The notes beneath the pieces were generated by a model. It was not told the origin of the DNA. It saw nothing but the letters and a program-made list of their open reading frames with translations, and made no database searches. Shown piece by piece: positions 47,159 to 56,343 of a stretch of 64,000 nucleotides of DNA; the stretch's first letter is position 1; each line of letters begins with the position of its first letter. The position numbers were made by a program, and so were the translations under genes. Origin of the DNA: Bacillus coahuilensis m4-4 (GTDB lineage: Bacteria; Bacillota; Bacilli; Bacillales; Bacillaceae_K); NCBI RefSeq assembly GCF_000171615.1, contig NZ_ABFU01000060.3, forward strand, positions 185,770-249,769, written 5' to 3'.

Positions 47159-48511
47159 ATGAAAGAGACCATACATATTTATCACACAAACGACCTACAT
47201 AGCCATTTTGAACAATGGCCTAAGATTAAAAGATATCTACATGAAAAGAAAAAAGACCACTCGGTTCATAACGAAACAGTTTTCATGTTTGACATAGGCG
47301 ATCACGCAGACCGGTTTCATCCTTTAACAGAAGGTACAGGAGGAAAAGGGAATATCCAATTGATGAATGAAATTGGATATGACGCGGTTACGATTGGCAA
47401 TAACGAAGGAATCACGTTTTCTTATGATGAATTATCTTCCATGTATCGTGCTGCTAACTTCCCTGTCGTAGTGTCTAATCTGTTTGAATTGCATGGGGAT
47501 CGCCCAAAGTGGACGGTGCCTCATATTATTCTTGAATCTAAAACGGGATTTAGATTAGCTGTAATAGGGGTTACGGCCTATTATGAACATTTCTATGAAA
47601 AGCTTGGATGGAGAGTTACTCCTCCAATGGAAGAAGTGGAAATTGAACTGCAACGCTTAAAAGGCCAGTATGATGGGCTCGTATTATTATCTCATTTAGG
47701 TTTAGCTGATGATGAGTGGATAGGGTCTGAGTATAGTCAAGTCGATCTGATTTTAGGTGGGCATACTCATCATGTATTAAAGCAAGGCAAAGACGTGAAT
47801 GGTACGTTGCTAGGAGCTGCGGGGAAATATGGATATTTTATAGGTCATATGGAAATCGAAATTAGTGATGATCATAAGATTTTATCTAAAAGGGCTGAAC
47901 TCATCCATACGCAAGATCTACCAGAGGAAGAGGGAGATCAGGTCTACGTTCATCACTATTTATATGCGGGGCGAGAAAAGCTTAGTCGACAGGTAACGAC
48001 TTTAACTCATCCACTTAAAAGTAATTGGTTCGATACTTCTCCACTCGGGCAGATATTATGCCAATCTATACATGAATGGACCAATGCAGATTGTACCATG
48101 ATCAACGCAGGATTACTGATGGGTGACTTGGAAGAGGGGATGGTAACACGCTATGACCTTCATCAACTTCTTCCCCACCCTATTAATCCATGTGTTATTG
48201 AACTAAAGGGAAATGAATTGAAGGAAGTATTAAAGCAAAGTCTAAATTCAGATTGGACCTATTATGAATTGAAGGGGCTAGGATTTAGAGGGAAAGTGTT
48301 CGGCACAATGTTGTTCCATCATGTTGAGTTTGGCTCATCCATAAACCAAGTGTACGTAAAAGGAAAGGAAATTGAACCAAATAAAACGTACAGATTAGGT
48401 ACGATTGATATGTTTACGTTTGGTCATTTCTTTCCAGAATTACAACGAGCGAAAAAGCATTATTATATGCCAGAATTTTTACGAGATGTGTTGGAAGAAT
48501 CATTAAAATAA
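47159..48511 (+). CDS. yunD: bifunctional metallophosphatase / 5'-nucleotidase-like YunD
   Basis: A 450-aa UshA-type enzyme but without a signal peptide, hence cytosolic. N-terminal calcineurin-type metal motifs: YHTNDLHSHFEQ, DIGDHADR, IGNNEG, LSHLGLADD, LGGHTHH; then a C-terminal 5'-nucleotidase domain. Start chosen at ATG 47159, 8 nt after GGGGG, rather than ATG 47153. Substrate not known. Confidence 0.9.
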   Translation: MKETIHIYHTNDLHSHFEQWPKIKRYLHEKKKDHSVHNETVFMFDIGDHADRFHPLTEGTGGKGNIQLMNEIGYDAVTIGNNEGITFSYDELSSMYRAANFPVVVSNLFELHGDRPKWTVPHIILESKTGFRLAVIGVTAYYEHFYEKLGWRVTPPMEEVEIELQRLKGQYDGLVLLSHLGLADDEWIGSEYSQVDLILGGHTHHVLKQGKDVNGTLLGAAGKYGYFIGHMEIEISDDHKILSKRAELIHTQDLPEEEGDQVYVHHYLYAGREKLSRQVTTLTHPLKSNWFDTSPLGQILCQSIHEWTNADCTMINAGLLMGDLEEGMVTRYDLHQLLPHPINPCVIELKGNELKEVLKQSLNSDWTYYELKGLGFRGKVFGTMLFHHVEFGSSINQVYVKGKEIEPNKTYRLGTIDMFTFGHFFPELQRAKKHYYMPEFLRDVLEESLK

Positions 48512-48517
48512 TGACAC

Positions 48518-48565
48518 AAAACCCCTTCCGTTTTCATACAGATAGGATGAAAGGGAGGGGGTTTT
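48518..48565 (+). promoter_or_regulatory. hairpin occluding the yunC SD
   Basis: AAAACCCCTTCC (48518-48529) pairs over 12 bp with GGAGGGGGTTTT (48554-48565), which contains the yunC SD. An inner TTTCAT/ATGAAA stem extends it. It may terminate yunD and/or gate yunC translation. Confidence 0.7.
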
Positions 48566-48566
48566 C

Positions 48567-48869
48567 GTGGTTGAACTATACCCTGTTGAAATTGAAGGTC
48601 ATACGTTTACAGCTGTAACGGTGGCCCTACCCAAGACAAATCTTTTAGTTGTGACAAATGAAAAGGGCTATATCATGTGTGGTGCTTTAGATGTAGGTTT
48701 GTTAAATGAGAAGCTTTCAGATCGAGGAATTATATCAGGAAGAGCAGTAGGAGTGAAGACGATTCAACAACTGCTGGATGCACCTCTTGAATCGGTAACT
48801 GTTGAAGCAGAAAAATTAGGGATCACGGCTGGAACCATTGGAAGAGAAGCTCTTGTAAAGATGGTTTAG
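48567..48869 (+). CDS. yunC: DUF1805 protein YunC
   Basis: A 100-aa protein (VELYPVEIEGHTFTAVTVALPKTNLLVV, MCGALDVGLLNEKL, GRAVGVKTIQQLLD). A small alpha/beta domain of unknown function. GTG start directly after the hairpin that holds its SD. Confidence 0.9.
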   Translation: MVELYPVEIEGHTFTAVTVALPKTNLLVVTNEKGYIMCGALDVGLLNEKLSDRGIISGRAVGVKTIQQLLDAPLESVTVEAEKLGITAGTIGREALVKMV

Positions 48870-48874
48870 CAGAA

Positions 48875-48906
48875 AGAGAGGTTGCGAGCGTAACCTCTTT
48901 TTTTCT
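48875..48906 (+). terminator. terminator of yunC
   Basis: AGAGGTT pairs with AACCTCT, then TTTTTTT. Confidence 0.85.
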
Positions 48907-49040
48907 GTCAAAAACCGAATATTATCAAAGACAAAATAATTAACATTCATGAAAAGGTCTTGATATGAAACATACTGGAAACTTATAATAAAAGTATTAG
49001 ACACCTTTGTCGGAATTTGGTGGGATATAGGAGATTACGG

Positions 49041-50133
49041 ATGAGGCTTATTTCTACTCGGTCAATTAAACAAGGTATGGTATTAGGTAGCACGGTATAT
49101 AATTCCAAAGGTCGAATTTTAATTAAAGAGGATATCGTGTTAACCAATAAAATGGCACAACGATTAGAAGAAATGGGTATTCGTTATATTTACATAAAAG
49201 ATGAGCTTTCACAAGGGATTGAAATACAAGAACCGATTCCTAGTGAGCTTCGCATTAGCTCTATTAGAACAATTGAAGAAAGTTTCCTACAATTAGATGC
49301 GAATTCCCTATCTTCCAATTCATTAATATTTGAAAATAATTCGAAGCTCTATAAAAATCTAGTTCAATCTATTCTAGGAGAAATCAAAGATAATCATGAT
49401 ATTCAAACGGTTTTAAGCGATGTTGTAACCTATGACACTTACATTTTTCAGCATTCATTTAACGTAACGTTATATTCTTTAGCAATAGGAATGGAATTAG
49501 GGTTGTCAACAAAGCAGTTAGAATCTTTAGGTATTGGGGCTATCTTACACGATGTTGGAAAAATGTTAATTCCCGAAGAGGTATTATTTAAGCCTGGAAG
49601 GTTAACAGAAGATGAATTCCAAATTAATTAAAAAGCATTCGGAAGACGGCTATAATATATTAAGAAAGCTACATACCATCGATCTTGCGGTCGCCCATTG
49701 CGCTTTTCAGCATCATGAGAGGATAGATGGTTCAGGTTATCCACGAGGAATAAGAGAAGAGGAAATTCATCCATTTGCTAAAATTATTGCAGTAGCTGAT
49801 GTCTTTGATGCGGTTACGTCCAATCGAGTATACCGTAATGCGATGTTACCTCATGAAGCGTTAGAAATATTGTATTCTGGTGCAGGCACTTTATTTGATA
49901 CTAGGGCTGTAGAAGCGTTTAGAAAGTCTGTGGCGATTTATCCTACGGGTGTGACTGTACAGTTAAATGATAATCGTCGAGGAATTGTATCTGGGCAAAA
50001 TAAGGGTCTTAATGATCGACCTATCATTCGCATTATTTCAGAAGATAATCATCCCGTTGAACCGTACGAGATTAATTTGTGTAACCAGCTCGATTTAGTG
50101 ATTACGGATTGTCTTGCAACAATCTCAGAATAA
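49041..50133 (+). pseudogene. HD-GYP domain phosphodiesterase, one frameshift
   Basis: Frame 1 (49041-49631) has an N-terminal domain of unknown function (MRLISTRSIKQGMVLGSTVY) and the first half of HD-GYP (HSFNVTLYSLAIG, AILHDVGKML). Frame 2 (from 49624) completes it with KHSEDGYNILRKLHTID, FQHHERIDGSGYPRG and IIAVADVFDAVTSNRVYR. One A fewer at 49621-49623 restores DEFQLIKKHSEDGY. The intact protein of about 363 aa would hydrolyse cyclic di-GMP. Start chosen at ATG 49041 after GGAGATT. It interrupts the yunC-yunB order seen in B. subtilis. Confidence 0.88.
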
Positions 50134-50146
50134 ATAAAAGATACGT

Positions 50147-50191
50147 ATTCCTCTCCAAACAAGCATACACATGTACGGGGAGGAATTTTTT
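50147..50191 (+). terminator. terminator hairpin whose 3' arm is the yunB SD
   Basis: ATTCCTCTCC (50147-50156) pairs with GGGGAGGAAT (50177-50186), followed by TTTTT and then the yunB ATG at 50192. Termination of the HD-GYP transcript and yunB translation would compete. Confidence 0.7.
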
Positions 50192-50938
50192 ATGATGAAG
50201 ATGAAAAGAAGGCGACTGGGTCCTTTACCATTTCGCTATGTGTTTTTATTAAGCTTTGTTTTTTTTTTATTTTCAACTGCATTTGGCGTTTGGTTAATTA
50301 ATGAAGGCATCAAGCCTACATTGGTTAGCTATGCAAAAACACAAACAAATAAGATTGCTACACTCGTGATAAGTAAAGCAATTAATAAAAATGTGAACAG
50401 TGATATTAACCAGGCTGAATTATTTGAAGTAGTAGAAACATCAGACGGAAGCACGATCAATTTTAATACAGAGCTGATCAATCGAATGGCTGCCCAGACA
50501 ACCAATCTCGTTCAATTAAATTTAGCTGCAGCTGAAAGAGGAGAAATTAAATCACTGGAGCATTTGTCTGATGTAGAGATTGATACAGAAGAAACGGTCA
50601 ATGCAGATGGAATTGTATACTCAGTGCCATTAGGTCAAGCGACCAATAACGCATTACTCGGAAACCTTGGCCCAAAAGTTCCTATCCGATTTAATGCGAT
50701 TGGGGATGTTCAATCCAATGCTGTCGGTATGATCGAACCATTTGGCATTAACAATGCGTTTGTAAAAATATTTATTCATATTGAAGTGAACGTTCAGATT
50801 ATCATCCCTTTTGCAACGGAAACAACGACCGTGCAGCAGGAGATTCCAGTAGCTATGACCGTAATTAAAGGAAGTGTTCCCCAATTCTATAATGGTGGAG
50901 GAGAAAGCGATGCTAGTTTTGAAATACCTCTTCAGTAA
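50192..50938 (+). CDS. yunB: sporulation protein YunB
   Basis: A 248-aa protein with one N-terminal membrane anchor (YVFLLSFVFFLFSTAFGVWLI) and a soluble domain: ISKAINKNVNS, VSYAKTQTN. YunB is a mother-cell (SigE) protein needed for spore formation in B. subtilis. Start chosen at ATG 50192, 8 nt after GGGGAGG. Confidence 0.92.
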   Translation: MMKMKRRRLGPLPFRYVFLLSFVFFLFSTAFGVWLINEGIKPTLVSYAKTQTNKIATLVISKAINKNVNSDINQAELFEVVETSDGSTINFNTELINRMAAQTTNLVQLNLAAAERGEIKSLEHLSDVEIDTEETVNADGIVYSVPLGQATNNALLGNLGPKVPIRFNAIGDVQSNAVGMIEPFGINNAFVKIFIHIEVNVQIIIPFATETTTVQQEIPVAMTVIKGSVPQFYNGGGESDASFEIPLQ

Positions 50939-50967
50939 AAGATGAAAGGGAATTTAGTAGGAACCTC

Positions 50968-50996
50968 TTGTGAAAAATATATAAACCTGTTACTAT
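50968..50996 (+). promoter_or_regulatory. promoter of the L-box transcript
   Basis: -35 TTGTGA (50968-50973), 17-bp spacer, -10 TACTAT (50991-50996), about 50 nt before the lysine riboswitch. Confidence 0.6.
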
Positions 50997-51045
50997 TATG
51001 GTACTATATTCATAACTTAATAGTAACCACATCAAAATCCGGTGG

Positions 51046-51214
51046 GGTAGAGGCGCAGATAAGAAGAGTATACTATGTGAGGATGACAACTGAGAACATA
51101 GTAGAAAGGATTATTTGCCGAAGTTTTATTAGATTGTCAAACTAGTAAGACTGGGGTTATCTTGAAAAAGGGTAACACTGTCATTGTAAGGGAATCCTTA
51201 TAATGGGGAGCTAC
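51046..51214 (+). ncRNA. lysine riboswitch (L-box)
   Basis: L-box landmarks in order: GGTAGAGGCGCAGATAAGAA, GAGTATA, GAAAGGATTATTTGCCGAAG, ACTGGGGTTATC, and a closing GGGGAGCTAC that pairs with the GTAG of the 5' arm. A terminator and an NhaC-family gene follow. Lysine would switch the gene off. Confidence 0.9.
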
Positions 51215-51250
51215 AGATCGTGATGGAGAATTGTTAATATACCACTTCTA

Positions 51251-51288
51251 GCGGTATTGATAGCATCTCTATCAATGCGGCTTTTTTG
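51251..51288 (+). terminator. lysine-controlled terminator before nhaC
   Basis: ATTGATAG (51256-51263) pairs with CTATCAAT (51269-51276), then GCGGCTTTTTTG. Confidence 0.88.
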
Positions 51289-51341
51289 TATTCTTCGATC
51301 TTGCTTTCATGTCTCTCCCTGTCTACTACAAGGAGGAAACT

Positions 51342-52890
51342 ATGGAAACCACATTTTTATCACTATTACCACCCCTTATTGCCATTGGAATGGCGATTAT
51401 CACAAGAAAAGTTTTATTATCTTTAGGTGCTGGAATTGTAGCAGCTGGCCTAATACTATCCCAATTGAATATTGGAGAGTTTTTGCTATCGTTTGGAGTG
51501 CATTTGCAGGAATCTTTGTTGATAGTGGAGAGCTAAACACATGGAATGTGTACATTATTCTATTCTTGCTTCTACTTGGTGTATTGACGGCTTTTATCTC
51601 TATTTCCGGGGGGAGCCGTGCATTTGGAGATTGGGCGATGAAGCGAGTAAAACTCGTGTTGGTGCTCAAGTTTTAGCTGCAATCTTAGGTGTTATTATTT
51701 TTATCGATGATTACTTTAATGCGTTAGCAGTGGGTCAAGTAGCTAGACCCATTACAGATCGTCATAAAGTTTCTCGTGCAAAGCTTGCCTATATTATTGA
51801 TTCGACGTCTGCACCGATTTGCGTAGTGTCTCCTGTATCTAGCTGGGGGGCATTTATCATTGCAATTATTGCTTCCATTATTGCAGAACAAGGATTATCA
51901 AATGTAAGTGCATTCTCTAGCTTCCTAAGCATAATTCCTATGAATTTATATGTATGGGCATCAATCGGTATTGTGTTAGTTGTTGCCTTTCGTAATGTAA
52001 ATTTAGGACAAATGAAGATTCATGAAGAACGTGCTATTGTGAGTGGTGAGCTTTATGACCAAGAAAAAGAAATACCAGGCGAGCTTTCAAATGAACTACC
52101 TGAGAGTAAAAATGGTTCTGTAAAAGATTTAATAGTACCCATTTTGGCGCTAATGGTTGGAACGGTAGGTTCTATTATTTGGACGGGATACCAAGGAGCA
52201 GGAGAGTGGGCCATCCTTTCCATTTTAGAGAATACGGATCCTTCTGCTGCACTCCTATACGGTGGAATCATTGGGGTTGCGGTTGGCTTGGTTATGATTA
52301 TGATTCAAGTAGTGAGAGATCAACTAGGAGCAAAGGTTCTAACTGTCGGTTTACTAGAGGGAATCAAGTCTATGCTTCCTGCTATCTATATCCTAATTTT
52401 GGCTTGGATGATTGTGTCATTAATTGGTGATTTAGGGACAGGAGAATTTTTAGCGGACATAGTGAGAGAATCCAATCTTTCGTTAGCTCTGTTACCATTC
52501 TTATTATTTCTTGTAGCCGGAGTTATGGCGTTTTCCACTGGAACCTCATGGGGCTCATTTGGAATTTTATTACCGATTGCTGGAGAGATTGTTGTAGCAA
52601 CGGATGTGAACCTATTCCTTCCAGCATTAGCTGCTGTTTTAGCTGGAGCGGTTTTTGGTGATCATTGTTCACCAATCTCAGATACAACCATCTTATCTTC
52701 CACAGGGGCTGGAAGTAATCATATTGATCATGTCCTGACCCAACTTCCGTATGCAGTGATTGGAGCGGTTATGGCATCTGTTGGATATTTAGTCATGGGT
52801 CTAACATCAATTACTTGGCTAGGACTACTTACAGTACTAGTACTTGTTGGAGTCTTTGCCATTGTAGCCCCAAGACATGAAACGAATTAA
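51342..52890 (+). pseudogene. NhaC-family Na+/H+ antiporter-like transporter (probable lysine transporter), two frameshifts
   Basis: Three frames: 51342-51483 (METTFLSLLPPLIAIGMAII), about 51485-51650 (FAIVWSAFAGIFVDSGEL and ISISGGSRAFGDWA) and 51653-52890 (RVGAQVLAAILGVIIFIDDYFNAL to the end). One more T at 51480-51484 and one more A at 51649-51652 restore a protein of about 515 aa with at least ten membrane segments. The L-box makes lysine the probable substrate: NhaC-like genes under L-boxes have been proposed as lysine transporters. RBS AAGGAGG before ATG 51342. Confidence 0.85.
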
Positions 52891-52897
52891 TTAGGGA

Positions 52898-52952
52898 TAA
52901 AGAGTAGGTGTTTTTAGGATCGTCGTTATCCTGAGAACACCTGCTCTTTTTA
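52898..52952 (+). terminator. terminator of the NhaC gene
   Basis: AAAGAGTAGGTGTT pairs with AACACCTGCTCTTT (one wobble), then a T-run. Confidence 0.88.
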
Positions 52953-52957
52953 GTTAG

Positions 52958-53255
52958 AGCGCCACCCAAGCCCGAGAAAAAGGGGAGAAGCGGCACGCGG
53001 GAGGAGCGCGCCACCCAAGCCAAGAAAAAGGAAGAAGAGGCACGCGTGTAGGCGAGCGCGCCACCCAAGCCCGAGAAAAAGGGGAGAAGCGGCACGCGTG
53101 TAGTCAAGCGCGCCACCCAAGCCCGAAAAAAAGGAAGAAGAGACACGCGAGGCCATGAGCGCGCCACCCAAGCCTGAGAAAAAGGGAAGAAGAGACACGC
53201 GAGGCCATGAGCGCGCCACCCAAGCACCTAAAAAAAAGAAAATGCAGACAAGCTA
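52958..53255. repeat. family II array: GCGCGCCACCCAAGC units, about 52 bp
   Basis: GCGCG/GCGCC at 52959, 53006, 53056, 53108, 53159 and 53211 (steps 47, 50, 52, 51, 52). ACGCG precedes GCGCG by 14 bp at 53042, 53094, 53145 and 53197 (11 bp at 52995). Each unit reads GCGCGCCACCCAAGC, then GAGAAAAAGG, GAAGAG and CACGCG. It shares words with the array at 23.3 kb. The last unit (from 53221) decays. Confidence 0.88.
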
Positions 53256-53539
53256 GGCCATATGCACGTACTCACCCGATCCAAACCCGAAAAAAGAAGT
53301 GGTCTACAAGAGATGTCACCTTCACACCTCGAAGTCAAAAGCTCCTAGCGAAGCCATTTTACGAAAATCCACCCCGATGTTTCACAAAGGGATTTTATCA
53401 ATGAAAGGCACTCCTAACCTCTAAAATCACCCGATAATTCTATTAAATCAATAATTTTTACTAGTATAGTATCTCTCGCAATCATAAATAAAAAAAGCTC
53501 ATAAAACACTGATCTTACAGTCGATCTAGCGAGGTAAAC
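53256..53539. other. intergenic, nothing recognised
   Basis: Decayed end of the array and A/T-rich spacer. No gene, riboswitch or attenuator was recognised. Confidence 0.5.
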
Positions 53540-53558
53540 AATAGTTTTCAAAACTATT
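53540..53558. promoter_or_regulatory. 9-1-9 palindrome upstream of the NSS transporter promoter
   Basis: AATAGTTTT-C-AAAACTATT is perfect and lies 21 bp upstream of the -35. Candidate operator; binder unknown. Confidence 0.5.
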
Positions 53559-53579
53559 AAAATTTTCCGAAATAATACT

Positions 53580-53608
53580 TTGACTTTTGTCCTATTCATA
53601 GGTATACT
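53580..53608 (+). promoter_or_regulatory. promoter of the metPS-like operon
   Basis: -35 TTGACT (53580-53585), 17-bp spacer, -10 TATACT (53603-53608). Confidence 0.8.
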
Positions 53609-53686
53609 AACTTACAGATTATATTTAATAATCAGAATATTAAAACTGTTGTTTCGTTACTAGAAAGATTAAAAGGAGGAATGAAC

Positions 53687-55213
53687 ATGGAAAACAGACC
53701 TCAGTGGGGGACACGTGCAGGCTTTATCCTAGCTGCCGTAGGATCAGCAGTTGGCTTAGGGAATATTTGGAGGTTCCCTGGAGTAGCGTACGAAAATGGT
53801 GGAGGAGCATTTTTTATACCGTACTTATTTGCCTTATTAACAGCGGGTATTCCGTTACTTATTCTTGAATTCACCATTGGTCACAAGTATCGCGGCTCGG
53901 CACCTTTATCTTACGCACGTGCAAGTAAAGGAAGTGAATGGATTGGGTGGTGGCAAGTAGCCATTTCATTCGTTATCTCGACTTACTATGCAGTCATTAT
54001 TGCTTGGGCAATGGCTTACGCGTATTTCTCTATTTCTCTTAAATGGAATGAGGGAGATGATACAGTTAGCTTCCTAGTAGGAAATTATTTGCAAACTGGA
54101 GAGGCTGGTGCAGTAGGTAGCATAGTACCAGGCGTATTTATTCCCCTATTAATTGTGTGGGCTGTTACACTAGGTGTGTTATTTGCAGGGGTTAAAAAAG
54201 GGATTGAACTTGCAAATAAAATCATGATTCCTTTATTAGTGGTCTTATTCTTAATTATAGTTGTAAGAGCCGTTACTCTTGACGGAGCGATGGATGGACT
54301 GAATGCTTTCTTCTCTCCTAATTGGGATTTGATTGCGGATCCATCCGTATGGGTTGCTGCGTACGGTCAGATTTTCTTCTCGTTATCTATTGCCTTTGCC
54401 ATTATGATTACGTATGCAAGCTATCTACCTAAAAAATCAGATATCACAAACAATGCCTTTATTACGGGATTTGCAAACTCTTCGGTTGAATTATTGGCAG
54501 GCTTTGGGGTATTTGCTGCTTTAGGATTCTTAGCTGCTCAAAACGGAATTGCCTTTTCAGAGCTTGGAGAAACTTACAGCTTCACAGGGGTTATCTTAGC
54601 GTTTGCGGTCTTCCCTGAGATTATTAACCAATTCCCAATTTTAAATGAAGTGTTCGGCGTACTGTTCTTCGCATGTTTAGTGCTTGCTGGATTATCTTCA
54701 TTAATATCTATTGTGGAAACATTTGTTGCTGGAATTCAAGATAAGTTTAATGTATCAAGAAGTAAGGCTGTACTATTCGGAGGAGGATTATCCGCTATTA
54801 TCTCTGTATTATTTGCTACTCAAGGTGGATTAAACTTCTTGGATGTTGCAGACGAATGGATTAACCAATTTGGTATTGCTCTTGTTGGATTAGTGGAGGT
54901 TATATTCTTTGCTTGGATTGCCAAACAACTTACACCTCTTCAACAATATGCAAATGAAGTCTCAGACATTAAGCTTGGACTATGGTGGAAGGTTTCTTTA
55001 GGACTATTAACACCGGTTGTTTTAGGTTATATGATGTACGGAAAAATTAAACAACGTATCGTTGAAGGCTACGGCGGATATGAAGTCGATTTCTTATTCA
55101 ATTTCGGTTGGTCAGTAGCATTAGGCGCTATATTATTTGGGGTCCTTTTCGCAAATTTAAAATGGCGTAATCAAGTCGACGCTATGGTTGTGAAAAAGAA
55201 GGAGGTATCCTAA
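53687..55213 (+). CDS. NSS (SNF) family sodium-dependent amino-acid transporter, MetP-like
   Basis: A 508-aa protein with 12 membrane segments. The N-terminal sodium-site motif is GFILAAVGSAVGLGNIWRFP, and segment 6 is YGQIFFSLSIAFAIMITYASY. It imports an amino acid with Na+. The adjacent 32-aa MetS-like gene suggests a MetPS pair, for which methionine and alanine are known substrates in Corynebacterium. Start chosen at ATG 53687, 7 nt after AAGGAGG. Stop overlaps the next start. Confidence 0.9.
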   Translation: MENRPQWGTRAGFILAAVGSAVGLGNIWRFPGVAYENGGGAFFIPYLFALLTAGIPLLILEFTIGHKYRGSAPLSYARASKGSEWIGWWQVAISFVISTYYAVIIAWAMAYAYFSISLKWNEGDDTVSFLVGNYLQTGEAGAVGSIVPGVFIPLLIVWAVTLGVLFAGVKKGIELANKIMIPLLVVLFLIIVVRAVTLDGAMDGLNAFFSPNWDLIADPSVWVAAYGQIFFSLSIAFAIMITYASYLPKKSDITNNAFITGFANSSVELLAGFGVFAALGFLAAQNGIAFSELGETYSFTGVILAFAVFPEIINQFPILNEVFGVLFFACLVLAGLSSLISIVETFVAGIQDKFNVSRSKAVLFGGGLSAIISVLFATQGGLNFLDVADEWINQFGIALVGLVEVIFFAWIAKQLTPLQQYANEVSDIKLGLWWKVSLGLLTPVVLGYMMYGKIKQRIVEGYGGYEVDFLFNFGWSVALGAILFGVLFANLKWRNQVDAMVVKKKEVS

Positions 55214-55311
55214 TGGAAGCTAGTGCAATTGTCATGATGATTGTTGGAGTGGTTGTGATTTGGGGAGGTTTAGGAGCTAGCATATTTCATGCGGTTCGTA
55301 AATCAAAATAA
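55213..55311 (+). CDS. MetS-like small subunit of the NSS transporter
   Basis: A 32-aa single-pass peptide: MEASAIVMMIVGVVVIWGGL then GASIFHAVRKSK. Its length, one hydrophobic helix and basic C-terminus match the MetS family, accessory subunits of NSS transporters. TAATG overlap with the transporter stop, SD GGAGGT. Too short for most gene finders. Confidence 0.85.
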   Translation: MEASAIVMMIVGVVVIWGGLGASIFHAVRKSK

Positions 55312-55318
55312 ATAAGAA

Positions 55319-55356
55319 ACAGAGGCAGAATTCGGGTGCTGCCTCTTGTTTTTTTA
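55319..55356 (+). terminator. terminator of the NSS operon
   Basis: AGAGGCAG pairs with CTGCCTCT, followed by TGTTTTTTT. It abuts the convergent lytH end. Confidence 0.85.
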
Positions 55357-56343
55357 TTTTTTGTTTCTTTCTTGTCTTTCCCAGGCTCGTAAATGCGGAT
55401 AAGGATCAAACGACCATTCTGTTGCGCCATTATCCTTATACATTCCATAGTGCAAGTGAGGTGGGAATTTCCCAGAAGTACCAGGTGGCCCGTAACCCGT
55501 ACTACCAACACCACCTATAAGTTCACCAGGCTTGACTACTTGCCCCACTGCCAATCCTTCAGAAAAACCACTTAAGTGAGCGTAATAATGATACGTGTTA
55601 TTAATATCTCTTATTCCTACACGCCAACCACCGTATCGATTCCAGCCCTTCATTTCTACTATCCCATAACAGGTTGAACGGACCGGAACTCCGTAGTTAG
55701 CGAAAATGTCTGTACCTTCATGGATTCTTCGACCACCCCAACCTCTTGCATCTCCCCAAGTGTTTTTGTAACTATAATTAAAGCGAAGCGGAAGAGGAAA
55801 TGCTTTCTCATCAAGATTAATATGACCATACGTTTTATAAATTTTTGCCTTACCTAAGACGATTCCAACCGTTTTATCCCGGTGATAATGCTCCCACATG
55901 GCTATTCTAAAGTTGTCTTCATCTATACCATAGGATAAAATGTGATGGGCCATTGCCATTAACACATCTTCATCATTCCTTCTATCAGCTAGGCCATCTC
56001 CGTCCCCATCTTTTCCTATACCATTAAAAAACTGAATGGTTTTTTCATTCGTATCATCAGTGCTAGGATTTAACTGTCCAGCCCATTCTTCTTGTGTGTA
56101 ATAGATTGAAATAATGGAGGTAGGGTTTTCCACTTCCTTACGAGAAAATCGGAAAGCCCGGTCATACTGATCAATGGCTGCGAAATAATACCAAGGTACT
56201 TGAGTAGCAGCCTCCATCTTCTGAAATAATTCCATTCTTTTTTGGTTTCGTTGTTGATCGCTCATTTCTTCTGCTGCAGTAATGTTAAATGGTTTCAATG
56301 TAAGCAGTAAAAATAAAACGGTCAGTACTTTGAACTGTTTCAA
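55354..56343 (-). CDS. lytH: M23 family peptidase LytH (YunA)
   Basis: About 329 aa. Signal peptide (LTVLFLLLTLKPFNITAAEE) and a central helical domain. The C-terminal M23/LytM domain has zinc ligands in HEGTDIFA, with the HLHYG catalytic motif near the end. In B. subtilis this is the L-Ala-D-Glu endopeptidase that trims spore cortex peptidoglycan, made in sporulation. Start chosen at TTG 56343 behind AAAGGAGG rather than ATG 56376. Confidence 0.9.
   Translation of the reverse strand: MKQFKVLTVLFLLLTLKPFNITAAEEMSDQQRNQKRMELFQKMEAATQVPWYYFAAIDQYDRAFRFSRKEVENPTSIISIYYTQEEWAGQLNPSTDDTNEKTIQFFNGIGKDGDGDGLADRRNDEDVLMAMAHHILSYGIDEDNFRIAMWEHYHRDKTVGIVLGKAKIYKTYGHINLDEKAFPLPLRFNYSYKNTWGDARGWGGRRIHEGTDIFANYGVPVRSTCYGIVEMKGWNRYGGWRVGIRDINNTYHYYAHLSGFSEGLAVGQVVKPGELIGGVGSTGYGPPGTSGKFPPHLHYGMYKDNGATEWSFDPYPHLRAWERQERNKK

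Noticed and set aside
52829..53227. Minus-strand frames across the 53.0 kb array
   Set aside because: They overlap the NhaC 3' end and terminator and are generated by the repeat.
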